From contig NZ_CP045915.1 in NCBI RefSeq assembly GCF_009650095.1, forward strand, positions 930,001-994,000: a DNA stretch of 64,000 nucleotides, given 5' to 3'. Made by a program: the position numbers and the translations under genes. The notes under the pieces were generated by a model. That model saw only the letters and a list, made by a program, of their open reading frames with translations, was not told the DNA's origin and did no database searches. Of this stretch, positions 56,699-63,842 are shown in pieces (position 1 is the stretch's first letter; every line of letters starts with the position of its first letter). The stretch is from Gracilibacillus salitolerans. Its GTDB lineage: Bacteria; Bacillota; Bacilli; Bacillales; Amphibacillaceae.

Positions 56699-57199
56699 TT
56701 GAAAAGACAGATTCGAACTGCAGAAAAGTTACTAGTCTTAGGTCTGAGTTTAATTCTCATTTTTATGGTTGTTCAAGATCTAGTTCCACTAGGTCCACTT
56801 AATGATGTCGATGCCATCTCAGAAGATCGTAGTTTCAATGAAATATTGACTGTTACCTTAATAGGTACTGTTCAAATTTTAATTTTACTAAGTATTGTAC
56901 TACTATTTATGGGCAAGAGGTATCCGATCTGGATTAGGCTCTGGTTAGTCATTCATCAATCATTTATTTTCGTCGGAGCACTGATTGATTGGTGGATTCC
57001 ATACTTTTTTGGTTTTGGAGCAGAGGAAAGAGTGGAAAGATATCAGCAAATGTTTGGAGAAACCCATGCTTTCTTGCCGGAAATCAATGGAATTGTACCG
57101 AATACGCTTCATGTTATCTTTCATTCGCTTTTATTGCTTTGTATTCTCTTAACTATCTATATTAGCTTCACAACTAAGAATAAAAATCATCTCGCATAA
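56699..57199 (+). CDS. hypothetical four-helix membrane protein
   Basis: The 166-residue protein has four membrane helices (about 10-28, 51-70, 76-100 and 136-160) and a polar loop containing FGFGAEERVERYQQMFGETHAF. The TTG start follows GGAGGGGGG. I do not recognise a family. The gene has its own terminator and stands alone between clpE and the sigma-factor operon. Confidence 0.7.
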   Translation: MKRQIRTAEKLLVLGLSLILIFMVVQDLVPLGPLNDVDAISEDRSFNEILTVTLIGTVQILILLSIVLLFMGKRYPIWIRLWLVIHQSFIFVGALIDWWIPYFFGFGAEERVERYQQMFGETHAFLPEINGIVPNTLHVIFHSLLLLCILLTIYISFTTKNKNHLA

Positions 57200-57217
57200 A
57201 TGTGGGGTGATTTTTTT
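57182..57217 (+). terminator. terminator of the membrane protein gene
   Basis: AAAAATCATC and GGTGATTTTT pair (one G-T) across the stop codon, followed by more T. Confidence 0.8.
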
Positions 57218-57231
57218 GTTTACATAATCGG

Positions 57232-57308
57232 AAAGTGGCCATAAAAAGATTAGAAGTGGCCATAAAGTGCTCAAAAGTGACCATAAATCTCCCAAAAGTG
57301 GCCATAAA
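57232..57308 (+). repeat. AGTGGCCATAAA repeat, four units with exact 21-bp period
   Basis: AGTG(G/A)CCATAAA starts at 57234, 57255, 57276 and 57297, each exactly 21 bp from the last, with unrelated spacers. It extends the open frame of the sigma-factor gene artificially. Confidence 0.85.
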
Positions 57309-57322
57309 ATTTTTATCCATCC

Positions 57323-57346
57323 AAACTTTTTGTACTTCTTTGCGTC
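57323..57346 (+). promoter_or_regulatory. ECF-type promoter of the sigma/DUF4179 operon
   Basis: AAAC (57323-57326), 16 bp, then CGTC (57343-57346) fits the Bacillus ECF consensus (tgAAAC-N16-CGTC). It is 39 bases before the start of an ECF sigma gene, so autoregulation is likely. Confidence 0.7.
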
Positions 57347-57384
57347 TAATAGATAAGATAGAAAAAGAAACGGGGGGCAGTAGG

Positions 57385-57894
57385 ATGGTCAATGTCACAA
57401 AAAAGGATTTTCGCAAAAATAATGATGCGTTTGTATACATCATTACTACATACCGCGAAGATTTATTTCGAACTGCGATGGCTTTTTTGAAAAATAAAGA
57501 AGAAGCATTAGAAGCGATACAAGAAGTAACCTTCCGAGCTTATAAAAAACGTGGACAGTTAAAAGATATTCGTTATGTAAAAACATGGCTGATCAGAATC
57601 ATGATTAATTATTGTAATGATGTATTGAAAAAAGCAAACCGTCAAATAGGTGACCGGATGTTAGAAAAAGAAGCTGCTGTAGATCATACAATGAGTATCT
57701 GGCTTGAGGATGCAATTCATCACTTAAAAAGAACAGATCAGGAATTGATATATTTAAAATATTTTCACAGCATGACATTTCCGGAACTGGCAGAGCAATT
57801 AAAAATACCAGAAAGCACAGTAAAAACAAGAGTTTACAGTGCATTAGATAAGTTAAAGCGTCAATTGGCAGACGAAGGAGGGGAGATACGATGA
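57385..57894 (+). CDS. ECF-type RNA polymerase sigma factor
   Basis: The 169-residue protein has region 2 (TYREDLFRTAMAFLKNKEEALEAIQEVTFRAYKK, about 20-53) and region 4 with a helix-turn-helix (ELIYLKYFHSMTFPELAEQLKIPESTVKTRV, about 118-150). I set the start at 57385 (GGGGGGCAGTAGG upstream). A 50-codon upstream extension is repeat sequence and would run through the promoter. The stop overlaps the ATG of the DUF4179 gene (ATGA). It resembles SigV/SigM-type factors but cannot be named. Confidence 0.9.
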   Translation: MVNVTKKDFRKNNDAFVYIITTYREDLFRTAMAFLKNKEEALEAIQEVTFRAYKKRGQLKDIRYVKTWLIRIMINYCNDVLKKANRQIGDRMLEKEAAVDHTMSIWLEDAIHHLKRTDQELIYLKYFHSMTFPELAEQLKIPESTVKTRVYSALDKLKRQLADEGGEIR

Positions 57895-59180
57895 AAAAGC
57901 AGCTGGAAGAATGGAAAAAGCAATATGATCATGTAGAGGTAACAGAAAATGACTTGGATCAAGCAATTGAAGCAGGTGTGCAAAAAGCAGAACAGCAACG
58001 ACGTCTGAAACGATGGGGAATTGCTCCAGTTGTAGCAGCGGCTATTATCTTACTATCATTCATAACGATCATAAATGCATCTCCTACGTTTGCCGCACAA
58101 GTCGCGAAGTTTCCTGGAATGGAAAAATTCATTGAGCTGGTTCAATTTGATAAAGGACAGAAAGCAGCGATAGAGAATGACTACTTTCAAATAATCGATA
58201 AGTCCGTAACAAAAGGGGATCTCACACTGACAATAGATAGTGTAATTAGAGATGAGCATGGACTTGTATTATTTTATACAGTTTCCAGTGAAAAAGAACT
58301 TAATCGCATTCGTCTGGAAGAAAGTATGATTACGAATGATCAAGGTGAGGATCTAGGATATCAATCGGTGAGTTCTCGAGATGAAGCACAAGGAACTGTA
58401 GAATACTATACAGAAGAACCTATCCCTTTTGATGACTTCACCTTTACAGCAGAAGTCGTAGGAGTAGAAACATTAGATAATGGTGTTGGCAATCAATTAA
58501 GAGAGACGATTTCGATTGATTTTCATGCGGAGAATACAAAAGAAGCTATTCATTATCAAGTAGACGAAACAGTAACTGTAGAAGGCCAAAAAATTCATAT
58601 TAATTCTGTAACGATTCAACCATTGAGAACATCAATCAACCTCTATGCAGATCCTGAAAATGATATGCGTATTTTCTCATTTGATGATATTGCACTAGTT
58701 GATGAAAATGGAGAAGAATGGTCCGGGATTCAAAATGGTATGACAGCAAGTGGGACAATTGAAGATGAGAACTACGAAGTCTTTTTACAAAGCAATTATT
58801 TTGAACAGCCAGAATCATTAGTGCTTACCTTTTCTAAAATTCAGGCAGTGGATCGAAACAAGGACTATTTCCGTTTTGATTTAAAAAATGAGCAAATACT
58901 TCATGATCCGAATAATAAATTTTATGATATGGAATATAGAAATGGCTGGTTATCGGTCACGATGGATAGTATGGAAGATTATTATATGAACCCCTTTGGT
59001 GATATATTCGATCTAGATGGAAACAAAATGGAGCAAACAAGATCAAATTATGGACATACTCTAAATAATGAGTCCAGAACATTTAAACAGGCGATTCAAA
59101 CAAATGAATCAATCATAGATGTCAAATTATCCAGCTATCCGAACTGGATCGAAGAAAAAGTAGAAATCCCTTTAAAATAA
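57891..59180 (+). CDS. DUF4179 membrane protein, probable anti-sigma factor
   Basis: The 429-residue protein has a cytoplasmic helical head (about 1-43), one membrane helix (about 45-65; WGIAPVVAAAIILLSFITII) and an extracytoplasmic DUF4179 domain (from about 66; NASPTFAAQVAKFPGMEKFIELVQFDKG), then beta-rich domains of the DUF5643 kind. Proteins of this layout next to ECF sigma genes act as anti-sigma factors. It has no zinc finger, unlike the anti-sigma at 31278-32003. The ATGA overlap couples it to the sigma gene. Confidence 0.85.
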   Translation: MKKQLEEWKKQYDHVEVTENDLDQAIEAGVQKAEQQRRLKRWGIAPVVAAAIILLSFITIINASPTFAAQVAKFPGMEKFIELVQFDKGQKAAIENDYFQIIDKSVTKGDLTLTIDSVIRDEHGLVLFYTVSSEKELNRIRLEESMITNDQGEDLGYQSVSSRDEAQGTVEYYTEEPIPFDDFTFTAEVVGVETLDNGVGNQLRETISIDFHAENTKEAIHYQVDETVTVEGQKIHINSVTIQPLRTSINLYADPENDMRIFSFDDIALVDENGEEWSGIQNGMTASGTIEDENYEVFLQSNYFEQPESLVLTFSKIQAVDRNKDYFRFDLKNEQILHDPNNKFYDMEYRNGWLSVTMDSMEDYYMNPFGDIFDLDGNKMEQTRSNYGHTLNNESRTFKQAIQTNESIIDVKLSSYPNWIEEKVEIPLK

Positions 59181-59183
59181 AAG

Positions 59184-59222
59184 AAGCACGGTTGGCAGTC
59201 TAGTGACGAACCAACCGTGCTT
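59184..59222. terminator. bidirectional terminator
   Basis: AAGCACGGTTGG and CCAACCGTGCTT form a perfect 12-bp stem between the DUF4179 gene and the convergent microprotein genes. Confidence 0.88.
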
Positions 59223-59266
59223 GTTTAGGATATTACTTTATCTCTATGAAAGAACGAATCATTTGA

Positions 59267-59341
59267 TTACTGAAACATTACTTTAAATGTTAAAATGATG
59301 CATGTGAACAAGTTCGGATTTTTTCTTTTTGGACGATTCAT
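59267..59341 (-). CDS. putative 24-residue microprotein A (paralogue of B)
   Basis: The frame has 24 codons starting ATG with AAGGAGG seven bases upstream. The product is a basic head (MNRPKRK) followed by NPNLFTCIILTFKVMFQ. It shares the pattern NPNxFTCxILTFKxMFQ with microprotein B, which lies 23 bases upstream on the same strand, and both are exactly 24 residues. Two copies with conserved peptide sequence, conserved ribosome sites and synonymous base differences argue strongly that they are translated. Function is unknown: a peptide signal, a membrane-active peptide or a small enzyme partner are possible. The two genes share the terminator at 59184-59222. Confidence 0.7.
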   Translation of the reverse strand: MNRPKRKNPNLFTCIILTFKVMFQ

Positions 59342-59364
59342 GAAAGATCCTCCTTAATAAGTAT

Positions 59365-59439
59365 TTATTGAAACATAAGCTTAAACGTCAAGATAACACA
59401 AGTAAAGATGTTAGGGTTTTGCATTCTTTTCCTATTCAA
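59365..59439 (-). CDS. putative 24-residue microprotein B (paralogue of A)
   Basis: The frame has 24 codons with a TTG start and AGGAGG eight bases upstream. The product is a basic head (MNRKRMQ) followed by NPNIFTCVILTFKLMFQ, the same pattern as microprotein A. A single conserved cysteine sits at residue 14 in both. On the minus strand TAATAT upstream could be a -10 box, with a poor GTTAAA -35 sixteen bases before it. The first of two tandem genes; no processing enzyme or receptor gene is adjacent. Confidence 0.68.
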   Translation of the reverse strand: MNRKRMQNPNIFTCVILTFKLMFQ

Positions 59440-59572
59440 TGTAATACCCTCCTACTTTGTATTTTTAAGTTATATTAAGAGTAGCACGGTCGATTTAACA
59501 GTAAAACAAACCTGTAAGAACATGTAACAGACTTTTTTCTTTAGAATGAATGAATCTAAATTTGGTATAATA

Positions 59573-59581
59573 ATAAATAAA
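59573..59581 (+). promoter_or_regulatory. extended -10 promoter of the dimethylargininase-like gene
   Basis: TGGTATAAT is a TGn-extended -10 box 21 bases before the ATG. No -35 match is seen. Confidence 0.45.
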
Positions 59582-59601
59582 AAAAGGGAGCGCTTTTCTC
59601 C

Positions 59602-60432
59602 ATGATTTTTCAGCAAAATGAATATGATCGCTTACAAAAAGTGATTGTCTGTCCACCCAAATACATGGAAATCAAAAATGTTATCAATGAAACACAAAAA
59701 TTTTATGAAGATGAAAACATTGATGTAAAAATCGCAATGGAGCAGCATGAACGTTTTGTTCAAACATTGAAGCAGTTTGATATTGAAGTGATTGAACTAA
59801 TGACAGATTCTAAGCTTAATGAGCAAGTCTTTACGAGAGATATTGGCTTTGTGAACGGGGAAACACTATTTACCTGCGAGATGGGACGTAATATAAGAAA
59901 GCCGGAAATAGATGTATTGCAGCAATTCCTTGATCATGAAGATCTAACATATACACCATTGACAACTCGCTCTATTGAAGGTGGCGATGTTGTCGTTGCA
60001 AATGATAAAGTTTATGTAGGGAGGAGCCTTCGCACTACAAGAAAAGCCATTCAAGATTTGCAAAAACAAATACCTGACAAAGAAGTCGTTACCGTTCAGA
60101 TTCGAGAAGATATCCTTCATCTGGATTGTTGTTTTAATTTAGTGAGTGATAAGGTAGGACTTATTTATAATGATGCCTTTGATGAGAAGGAACGTAACTT
60201 ACTTCACAATGAATATGATTTAATTGAAGTGACAGATGATGAGCAGTTTACACTTGGCACGAATGTTTTTTCTATCGGAGATGGTAAAATTATTTCGTTA
60301 CCTGAAAATAAACAGGTGAATAAGCAGTTAACGAACAAAGGATTTGAAGTTGTTGAGGTTCCTTTTTCTGAAATTATTAAATCTGGAGGTTCTTTCCGTT
60401 GTTGTACACTTCCGATTGAGAGAGGGAAATAA
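59602..60432 (+). CDS. dimethylargininase-like / amidinotransferase family enzyme
   Basis: The 276-residue protein is of the guanidino-modifying superfamily. Motifs: FTRDIGFV (about 72-79, conserved Asp), IEGGDVVV (about 126-133), HLDCCF (catalytic His, about 173-178) and the C-terminal GGSFRCCTLP with the catalytic Cys (about 262-271). Relatives hydrolyse N-methylated arginine or arginine to citrulline (B. subtilis YkgA is similar). It is a single gene with its own terminator, so the substrate is not indicated by context. Confidence 0.85.
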   Translation: MIFQQNEYDRLQKVIVCPPKYMEIKNVINETQKFYEDENIDVKIAMEQHERFVQTLKQFDIEVIELMTDSKLNEQVFTRDIGFVNGETLFTCEMGRNIRKPEIDVLQQFLDHEDLTYTPLTTRSIEGGDVVVANDKVYVGRSLRTTRKAIQDLQKQIPDKEVVTVQIREDILHLDCCFNLVSDKVGLIYNDAFDEKERNLLHNEYDLIEVTDDEQFTLGTNVFSIGDGKIISLPENKQVNKQLTNKGFEVVEVPFSEIIKSGGSFRCCTLPIERGK

Positions 60433-60438
60433 TAATGT

Positions 60439-60468
60439 AAAGCATGCCATTATGGGTATGCTTTTTTT
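60439..60468 (+). terminator. terminator of the dimethylargininase-like gene
   Basis: AAAGCATGCC and GGTATGCTTT pair (one G-T) with a 6-nt loop and are followed by TTTTT. Confidence 0.88.
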
Positions 60469-60487
60469 TGTAGGTAAAGAAAGCACC

Positions 60488-60537
60488 CCGTTGATTCTGA
60501 AGTCGCTACGTTTCTAAACGGGCGCTCTCCGCTTTTC
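60488..60537 (+). repeat. 50-bp repeat, copy 2
   Basis: It is identical to 56551-56600 except for one C/G difference near the 3' end (CTCTCCGC versus CTCTGCGC). Confidence 0.8.
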
Positions 60538-60569
60538 TTATATCATTACAATAAATTTACAAAGAATTC

Positions 60570-60596
60570 TGAAACTATTTCTCAATTAGTAACGTA
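60570..60596 (+). promoter_or_regulatory. ECF-type promoter of the yxlEFG-like operon
   Basis: TGAAAC (60570-60575), 17 bp, then CGTA (60593-60596) fits the Bacillus ECF consensus TGAAAC-N16/17-CGTA, 25 bases before the first start. Confidence 0.65.
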
Positions 60597-60620
60597 TCTA
60601 TCTTATAGGAGGTGACCGGA

Positions 60621-60806
60621 ATGGATGTCATCATGATGCTTGCTCCGTTAATTTTTATTCAATTTCTATTAATGATTGTCGCAATTATTGCTTTATTAAA
60701 AACAGAGCAAACAAATGGTCCTAAGCCGATGTGGGCTGTAATTATTATTTTAATCGGCTTTATTGGTCCGATTTTATTCTTTATCGTTGGAAGGAGACAA
60801 TATTAA
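60621..60806 (+). CDS. PLDc_N-type small membrane protein (YxlE-like)
   Basis: The 61-residue protein has two membrane helices (about 4-25 and 37-57) separated by KTEQTNGPKPMW, and ends VGRRQY; this is the PLD N-terminal (PLDc_N) pattern 'P....W..iil....GpilyfliGrr'. In B. subtilis YxlE of the sigY operon is such a protein and precedes the YxlF/YxlG ABC pair, the same order as here. The ATG at 60621 has AGGAGGTGA six bases upstream. YxlE is reported to act with the SigY system as a negative regulator. Confidence 0.85.
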   Translation: MDVIMMLAPLIFIQFLLMIVAIIALLKTEQTNGPKPMWAVIIILIGFIGPILFFIVGRRQY

Positions 60807-61715
60807 ATGACAGTAATTGGGGTCGAAAAACTTACAAAGGCATTTAAAGGCAAAACAATTGTGAAAAGTCTTGATTTTCAGTTAGAAAAGGGCAGGTGTG
60901 TTGCACTGCTTGGTCCAAACGGTGCGGGTAAAACAACAACATTAAGAATGCTTTCAGGGTTGTTGAAACCGACTTCGGGAATAATTAACTTTTCCGGATC
61001 ACGAAAAGGAGAAGACATTCGAAGTTTTATCGGATATCTTCCACAATATCCGGTTTTCCACCCATGGATGACAGGGAAGGAATTTCTCGTTTATGTTGGA
61101 CAGCTTGCATACTTAACGAAACAAGAAGCAGCTGAAAAAGCAGATCAACTCCTCGAAAAAGTAGCAATCTATGAATCTCGCAATCAGCGAATTGGCAAAT
61201 ATTCAGGCGGGATGAGGCAGCGCCTCGGAATAGCACAAGCAATGATTCACAGTCCACAACTTCTTATGTTAGATGAACCAGTATCCTCATTAGATCCAAT
61301 TGGACGCCGCGAAGTATTAACTTTAATGGAAGAATTAAAAACGCAAACAACGATCCTTTTTTCCACACATATTTTAGGGGATGCAGAAGAAATATCTGAT
61401 GATTTATTATTGATGCATCAAGGAGAAATACTTGAATCAGGTTCGATTGATGCATTGCGACAAAGACATCAATCCGCTAAATTTGAAATCGGATTGCGCG
61501 GTGAGTCCGATACATATTTGGAGAAATTAAAAGCTCTTTCATCGGTACAGGATGTTTTGCAGGAAAAAGGAGATGTCCATGTTATTGTAGAAAATATCGA
61601 GTTAGCCAGAAAAGAAATATTAACGAAAGTACTGGAAGAGGATTGGCCGCTTGAGAAGTTAGCGTTAAGTAAGACGACGCTGGAAGATTTATTTATGAAA
61701 GTGGTGAAAAAATAA
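60807..61715 (+). CDS. ABC transporter ATP-binding protein (YxlF-like)
   Basis: The 302-residue protein has Walker A GPNGAGKTT (about 35-43), signature YSGGMRQRLGIAQAM (about 132-146), Walker B LLMLDEPVSSLDP and an exporter-type C-terminal domain. It starts directly after the PLDc_N gene stop and overlaps the permease gene (TAATG). It fits YxlF of the yxlEFG module. Confidence 0.9.
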   Translation: MTVIGVEKLTKAFKGKTIVKSLDFQLEKGRCVALLGPNGAGKTTTLRMLSGLLKPTSGIINFSGSRKGEDIRSFIGYLPQYPVFHPWMTGKEFLVYVGQLAYLTKQEAAEKADQLLEKVAIYESRNQRIGKYSGGMRQRLGIAQAMIHSPQLLMLDEPVSSLDPIGRREVLTLMEELKTQTTILFSTHILGDAEEISDDLLLMHQGEILESGSIDALRQRHQSAKFEIGLRGESDTYLEKLKALSSVQDVLQEKGDVHVIVENIELARKEILTKVLEEDWPLEKLALSKTTLEDLFMKVVKK

Positions 61716-62491
61716 TGCAATGGGTCACAATTTTTAAAAAGGAATTATTAGAAGACTGGCGCAATTTTAAATGGATTTGGGTACCACTCGTGTTCATCAT
61801 CATTTGTATTATGGATCCATTGTCAACCTATTATTTGCCACAAATTTTAGAAGCTGTTGGTGGTATGCCGGAAGGAACCGTGATTGAAGGCCCGGAACTA
61901 GGACCACTGGAAGCAATTATGCTCAGTTTGACAGAAGTAAGTATGCTTGGTGTACTTGTGATTGTTGCGATCTCGATGGCAGTGATTGCAGGTGAAAGAA
62001 AAAGTGGTGTTGCGGAACTAGTGTTAGTCAAACCAGTAAGTTATTTCACCTATATTTCGGCAAAATGGGCAGCAAAATTACTATTAGTATTTACGTCTTA
62101 TTTGATCGGTATGTTAACGAGCTGGTATTACGTGAATCTTTTATTTGGAGATCTCAGTGCATCACAATTCACCGGGCTATTCTTGTTTTATTTTATTTGG
62201 TTGATTTTTGTAGTATCGTTAACGATTTTTTATAATACGGTTGTCAAAATACCCGGACTTGTGTTAACACTTACGGTTGTAACGATTATGGCAATGTCGG
62301 TGATCAATCAGATTTTCTCCTACAGGATGCCATGGTTTCCGAATAGTATAAGTGAACATATTACAGGCATGTTGGTAGAAGGAACTGTACCAAATGATTT
62401 ATGGGGAGCGGTTGGTATTACGTTAGGCTTGTCCATAATATTAATGGTTGCGTCTAATTTTATTTTAAAAACAAAAGAAATGGCTGATTAG
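61715..62491 (+). CDS. ABC-2 type permease (YxlG-like)
   Basis: The 258-residue protein has six membrane helices and opens with an amphipathic MQWVTIFKKELLEDWRNFKW, then an extracytoplasmic loop and GERKSGVAELVLVKPVSY, typical of ABC-2 permeases. It is the last gene of the yxlEFG-like operon; the terminator lies right after its stop. The exported substrate is unknown. Confidence 0.88.
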   Translation: MQWVTIFKKELLEDWRNFKWIWVPLVFIIICIMDPLSTYYLPQILEAVGGMPEGTVIEGPELGPLEAIMLSLTEVSMLGVLVIVAISMAVIAGERKSGVAELVLVKPVSYFTYISAKWAAKLLLVFTSYLIGMLTSWYYVNLLFGDLSASQFTGLFLFYFIWLIFVVSLTIFYNTVVKIPGLVLTLTVVTIMAMSVINQIFSYRMPWFPNSISEHITGMLVEGTVPNDLWGAVGITLGLSIILMVASNFILKTKEMAD

Positions 62492-62518
62492 AGTTCGTGC
62501 ATTCGGACTCTTTTTTTT
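62490..62518 (+). terminator. terminator of the yxlEFG-like operon
   Basis: AGAGTTCG and CGGACTCT (one G-T) with a 6-nt loop are followed by TTTTTTT. Confidence 0.88.
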
Positions 62519-62539
62519 ATATAATAGAATGGTGAACGT

Positions 62540-62612
62540 GGGGCATTAGCTCAGTTGGGAGAGCATCGTGCTGGCAGCGCGCGGGTCAGCGGTTCGAGCC
62601 CGCTATGCTCCA
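62540..62612 (+). tRNA. tRNA-Ala (anticodon GGC)
   Basis: The 73-nt cloverleaf has acceptor GGGGCAT/ATGCTCC, D arm GCTCAGTTGGGAGAGC, anticodon loop CTGGCAG (GGC at positions 34-36), T arm AGCGGTTCGAGCCCGCT and discriminator A. The CCA tail is not encoded (ATCT follows). The anticodon stem has one T-C mismatch at 27-43 and a G-U pair, which is slightly unusual. It is a single tRNA gene outside an rRNA operon. Confidence 0.93.
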
Positions 62613-62625
62613 TCTTTTAATTGGC

Positions 62626-62801
62626 GGACATTTATTCTGTTATTTCTTTAAAAATACCTAGTTTTAAAGGTTTTGCGGACATTTGTTCCGCTATTTTTGT
62701 AAAAAGCCTTTAATAGAAGCATAATTTCGGCGAATAAAGGAATAAATGTCCGTTACAAGCCATAAATCCCCTTTTTTTGCTATTTAACGGAATAAATGTC
62801 C
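62626..62801. repeat. symmetric four-unit repeat element, copy 2
   Basis: Units at 62626-62644 and 62677-62695 (forward) and 62733-62751 and 62783-62801 (reverse). Forward spacing is 51 bp, reverse spacing 50 bp, centre 37 bp. It begins 14 bases after the tRNA-Ala gene. Confidence 0.85.
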
Positions 62802-62818
62802 GCAAGAAATCCATAGAC

Positions 62819-63462
62819 TTACTTTAGTTGATAAGTTCGTATTCGTTCTTTACCACTTGCTACTTTTAGAATTTGGGACTCAACCATTTTGTGTAAAAGA
62901 CGTCTTGCATGGCGATCACTTACATGGAGGTGTTGCGCTACTTCTAGAGGTGTAATGGGTCGAAGTACTCGTTGAGCATATCGTATAATTTCGGTTTCGA
63001 CCCAGGTTAAAGTGGAAGGTGTTTCAACTGAAATGAATTTTCCTATGAAAGAAAGGATAAGCTGCTGACATTTTCTGGGTTCATCTTTGATGGATAAATA
63101 GGCAATAGGTAAGAGTATCCAACCATCTAGAGCTAATAAAGAATGTCGCCAGCATAGATCCTTAAATCTTCTGACATCTAGATCTCTAGCATGGGGCCAT
63201 ATCCTTGAATTTCGATTCCTCCTTTAGCTTTACCTGGCATATAGGCGAGATCTAGATAGCGATATCCATTATTGAAATCCCGAACTTCCCACTCTGGATA
63301 TAAATCATCAAAATTACCTACAGTGGGATACCATATACAGCGAAGAAATTCAACGGTTCCATGCCCCAATCCTTTCTTCAATATTTCTCGTCTCCTGTGA
63401 TTTTTTTCTTCAGCGATATTCTTGTGTAGCCATTCGTCCATAGCTTGCTTAAATGGTTGCAT
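62819..63462 (-). pseudogene. frameshifted gene: nuclease-like domain plus winged-helix C-terminus
   Basis: An ATG frame of 94 codons (63462-63178) ends early at IEIQGYGPMLEI. A one-base change at the C-run 63193-63196 (GGGG on the plus strand) restores a continuous product of about 214 residues: ...IQGYGP-HARDLDVRRF, then CWRHSLLALDGW and a C-terminal winged-helix-like part (PITPLEVAQHLHVSDRHARR), ending at 62819. The total of 644 nt is one base short of a whole number of codons. The YLDLAYMPG...GIEIQGYG part resembles a PD-(D/E)XK nuclease core. It may be a dead gene, a sequencing error in the homopolymer, or phase variable. Confidence 0.8.
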
Positions 63463-63630
63463 GTAAACACATCCTTTTCAAAATAGAAATGGGTTTATAA
63501 TGATAAGTGTGGGTAAGGTAGTAGAGAGAAGGAGAAAAACAAGATATTTGTATAGTACCTTAAGTATGCTTAATTAGCAATAAGTAGTTTACATAGGGTA
63601 GTACAACTGCCAACACCCCCGAAAATCAGT

Positions 63631-63807
63631 GGACATATATTCCGTTAATTCTTTTAAAATACCTAGTTTTGAAGGTTTGGTGGACATCTGTTCCATTAAT
63701 TATAAGGAATTCCTTAAATACATACTAGATTTAGGTCAATAACGGAATAAATGTCCATCCAACGCTAATAACACCCTCTTTTTAACTATGTAACGGAACA
63801 AATGTCC
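63631..63807. repeat. symmetric four-unit repeat element, copy 3
   Basis: Units at 63631-63649 and 63682-63700 (forward) and 63738-63756 and 63789-63807 (reverse), with 51-bp spacing on both sides and a 37-bp centre. The interior also resembles copy 2 (ATACCTAGTTTT.AAGGTTT). The rest of the gap 63463-63842 shows nothing recognisable. Confidence 0.85.
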
Positions 63808-63842
63808 GCTCGGTAAGGTTGTGTACATTAATATACTATCCG

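Noticed and set aside
57232..57308. Possible CRISPR array
   Set aside because: Units are 12 bp with 9-bp spacers, far too short for CRISPR repeats and spacers, and no cas genes are present.
57235..57384. 50-codon N-terminal extension of the second ECF sigma factor
   Set aside because: It is encoded by repeats and crosses the ECF promoter; the ribosome site and family length support the start at 57385.
57174..57443. Minus-strand open frame with repeated MATF/FMAT words
   Set aside because: The repetition is created by the 21-bp period of the intergenic AGTGGCCATAAA units; it overlaps the true sigma-factor gene and has no start signals.
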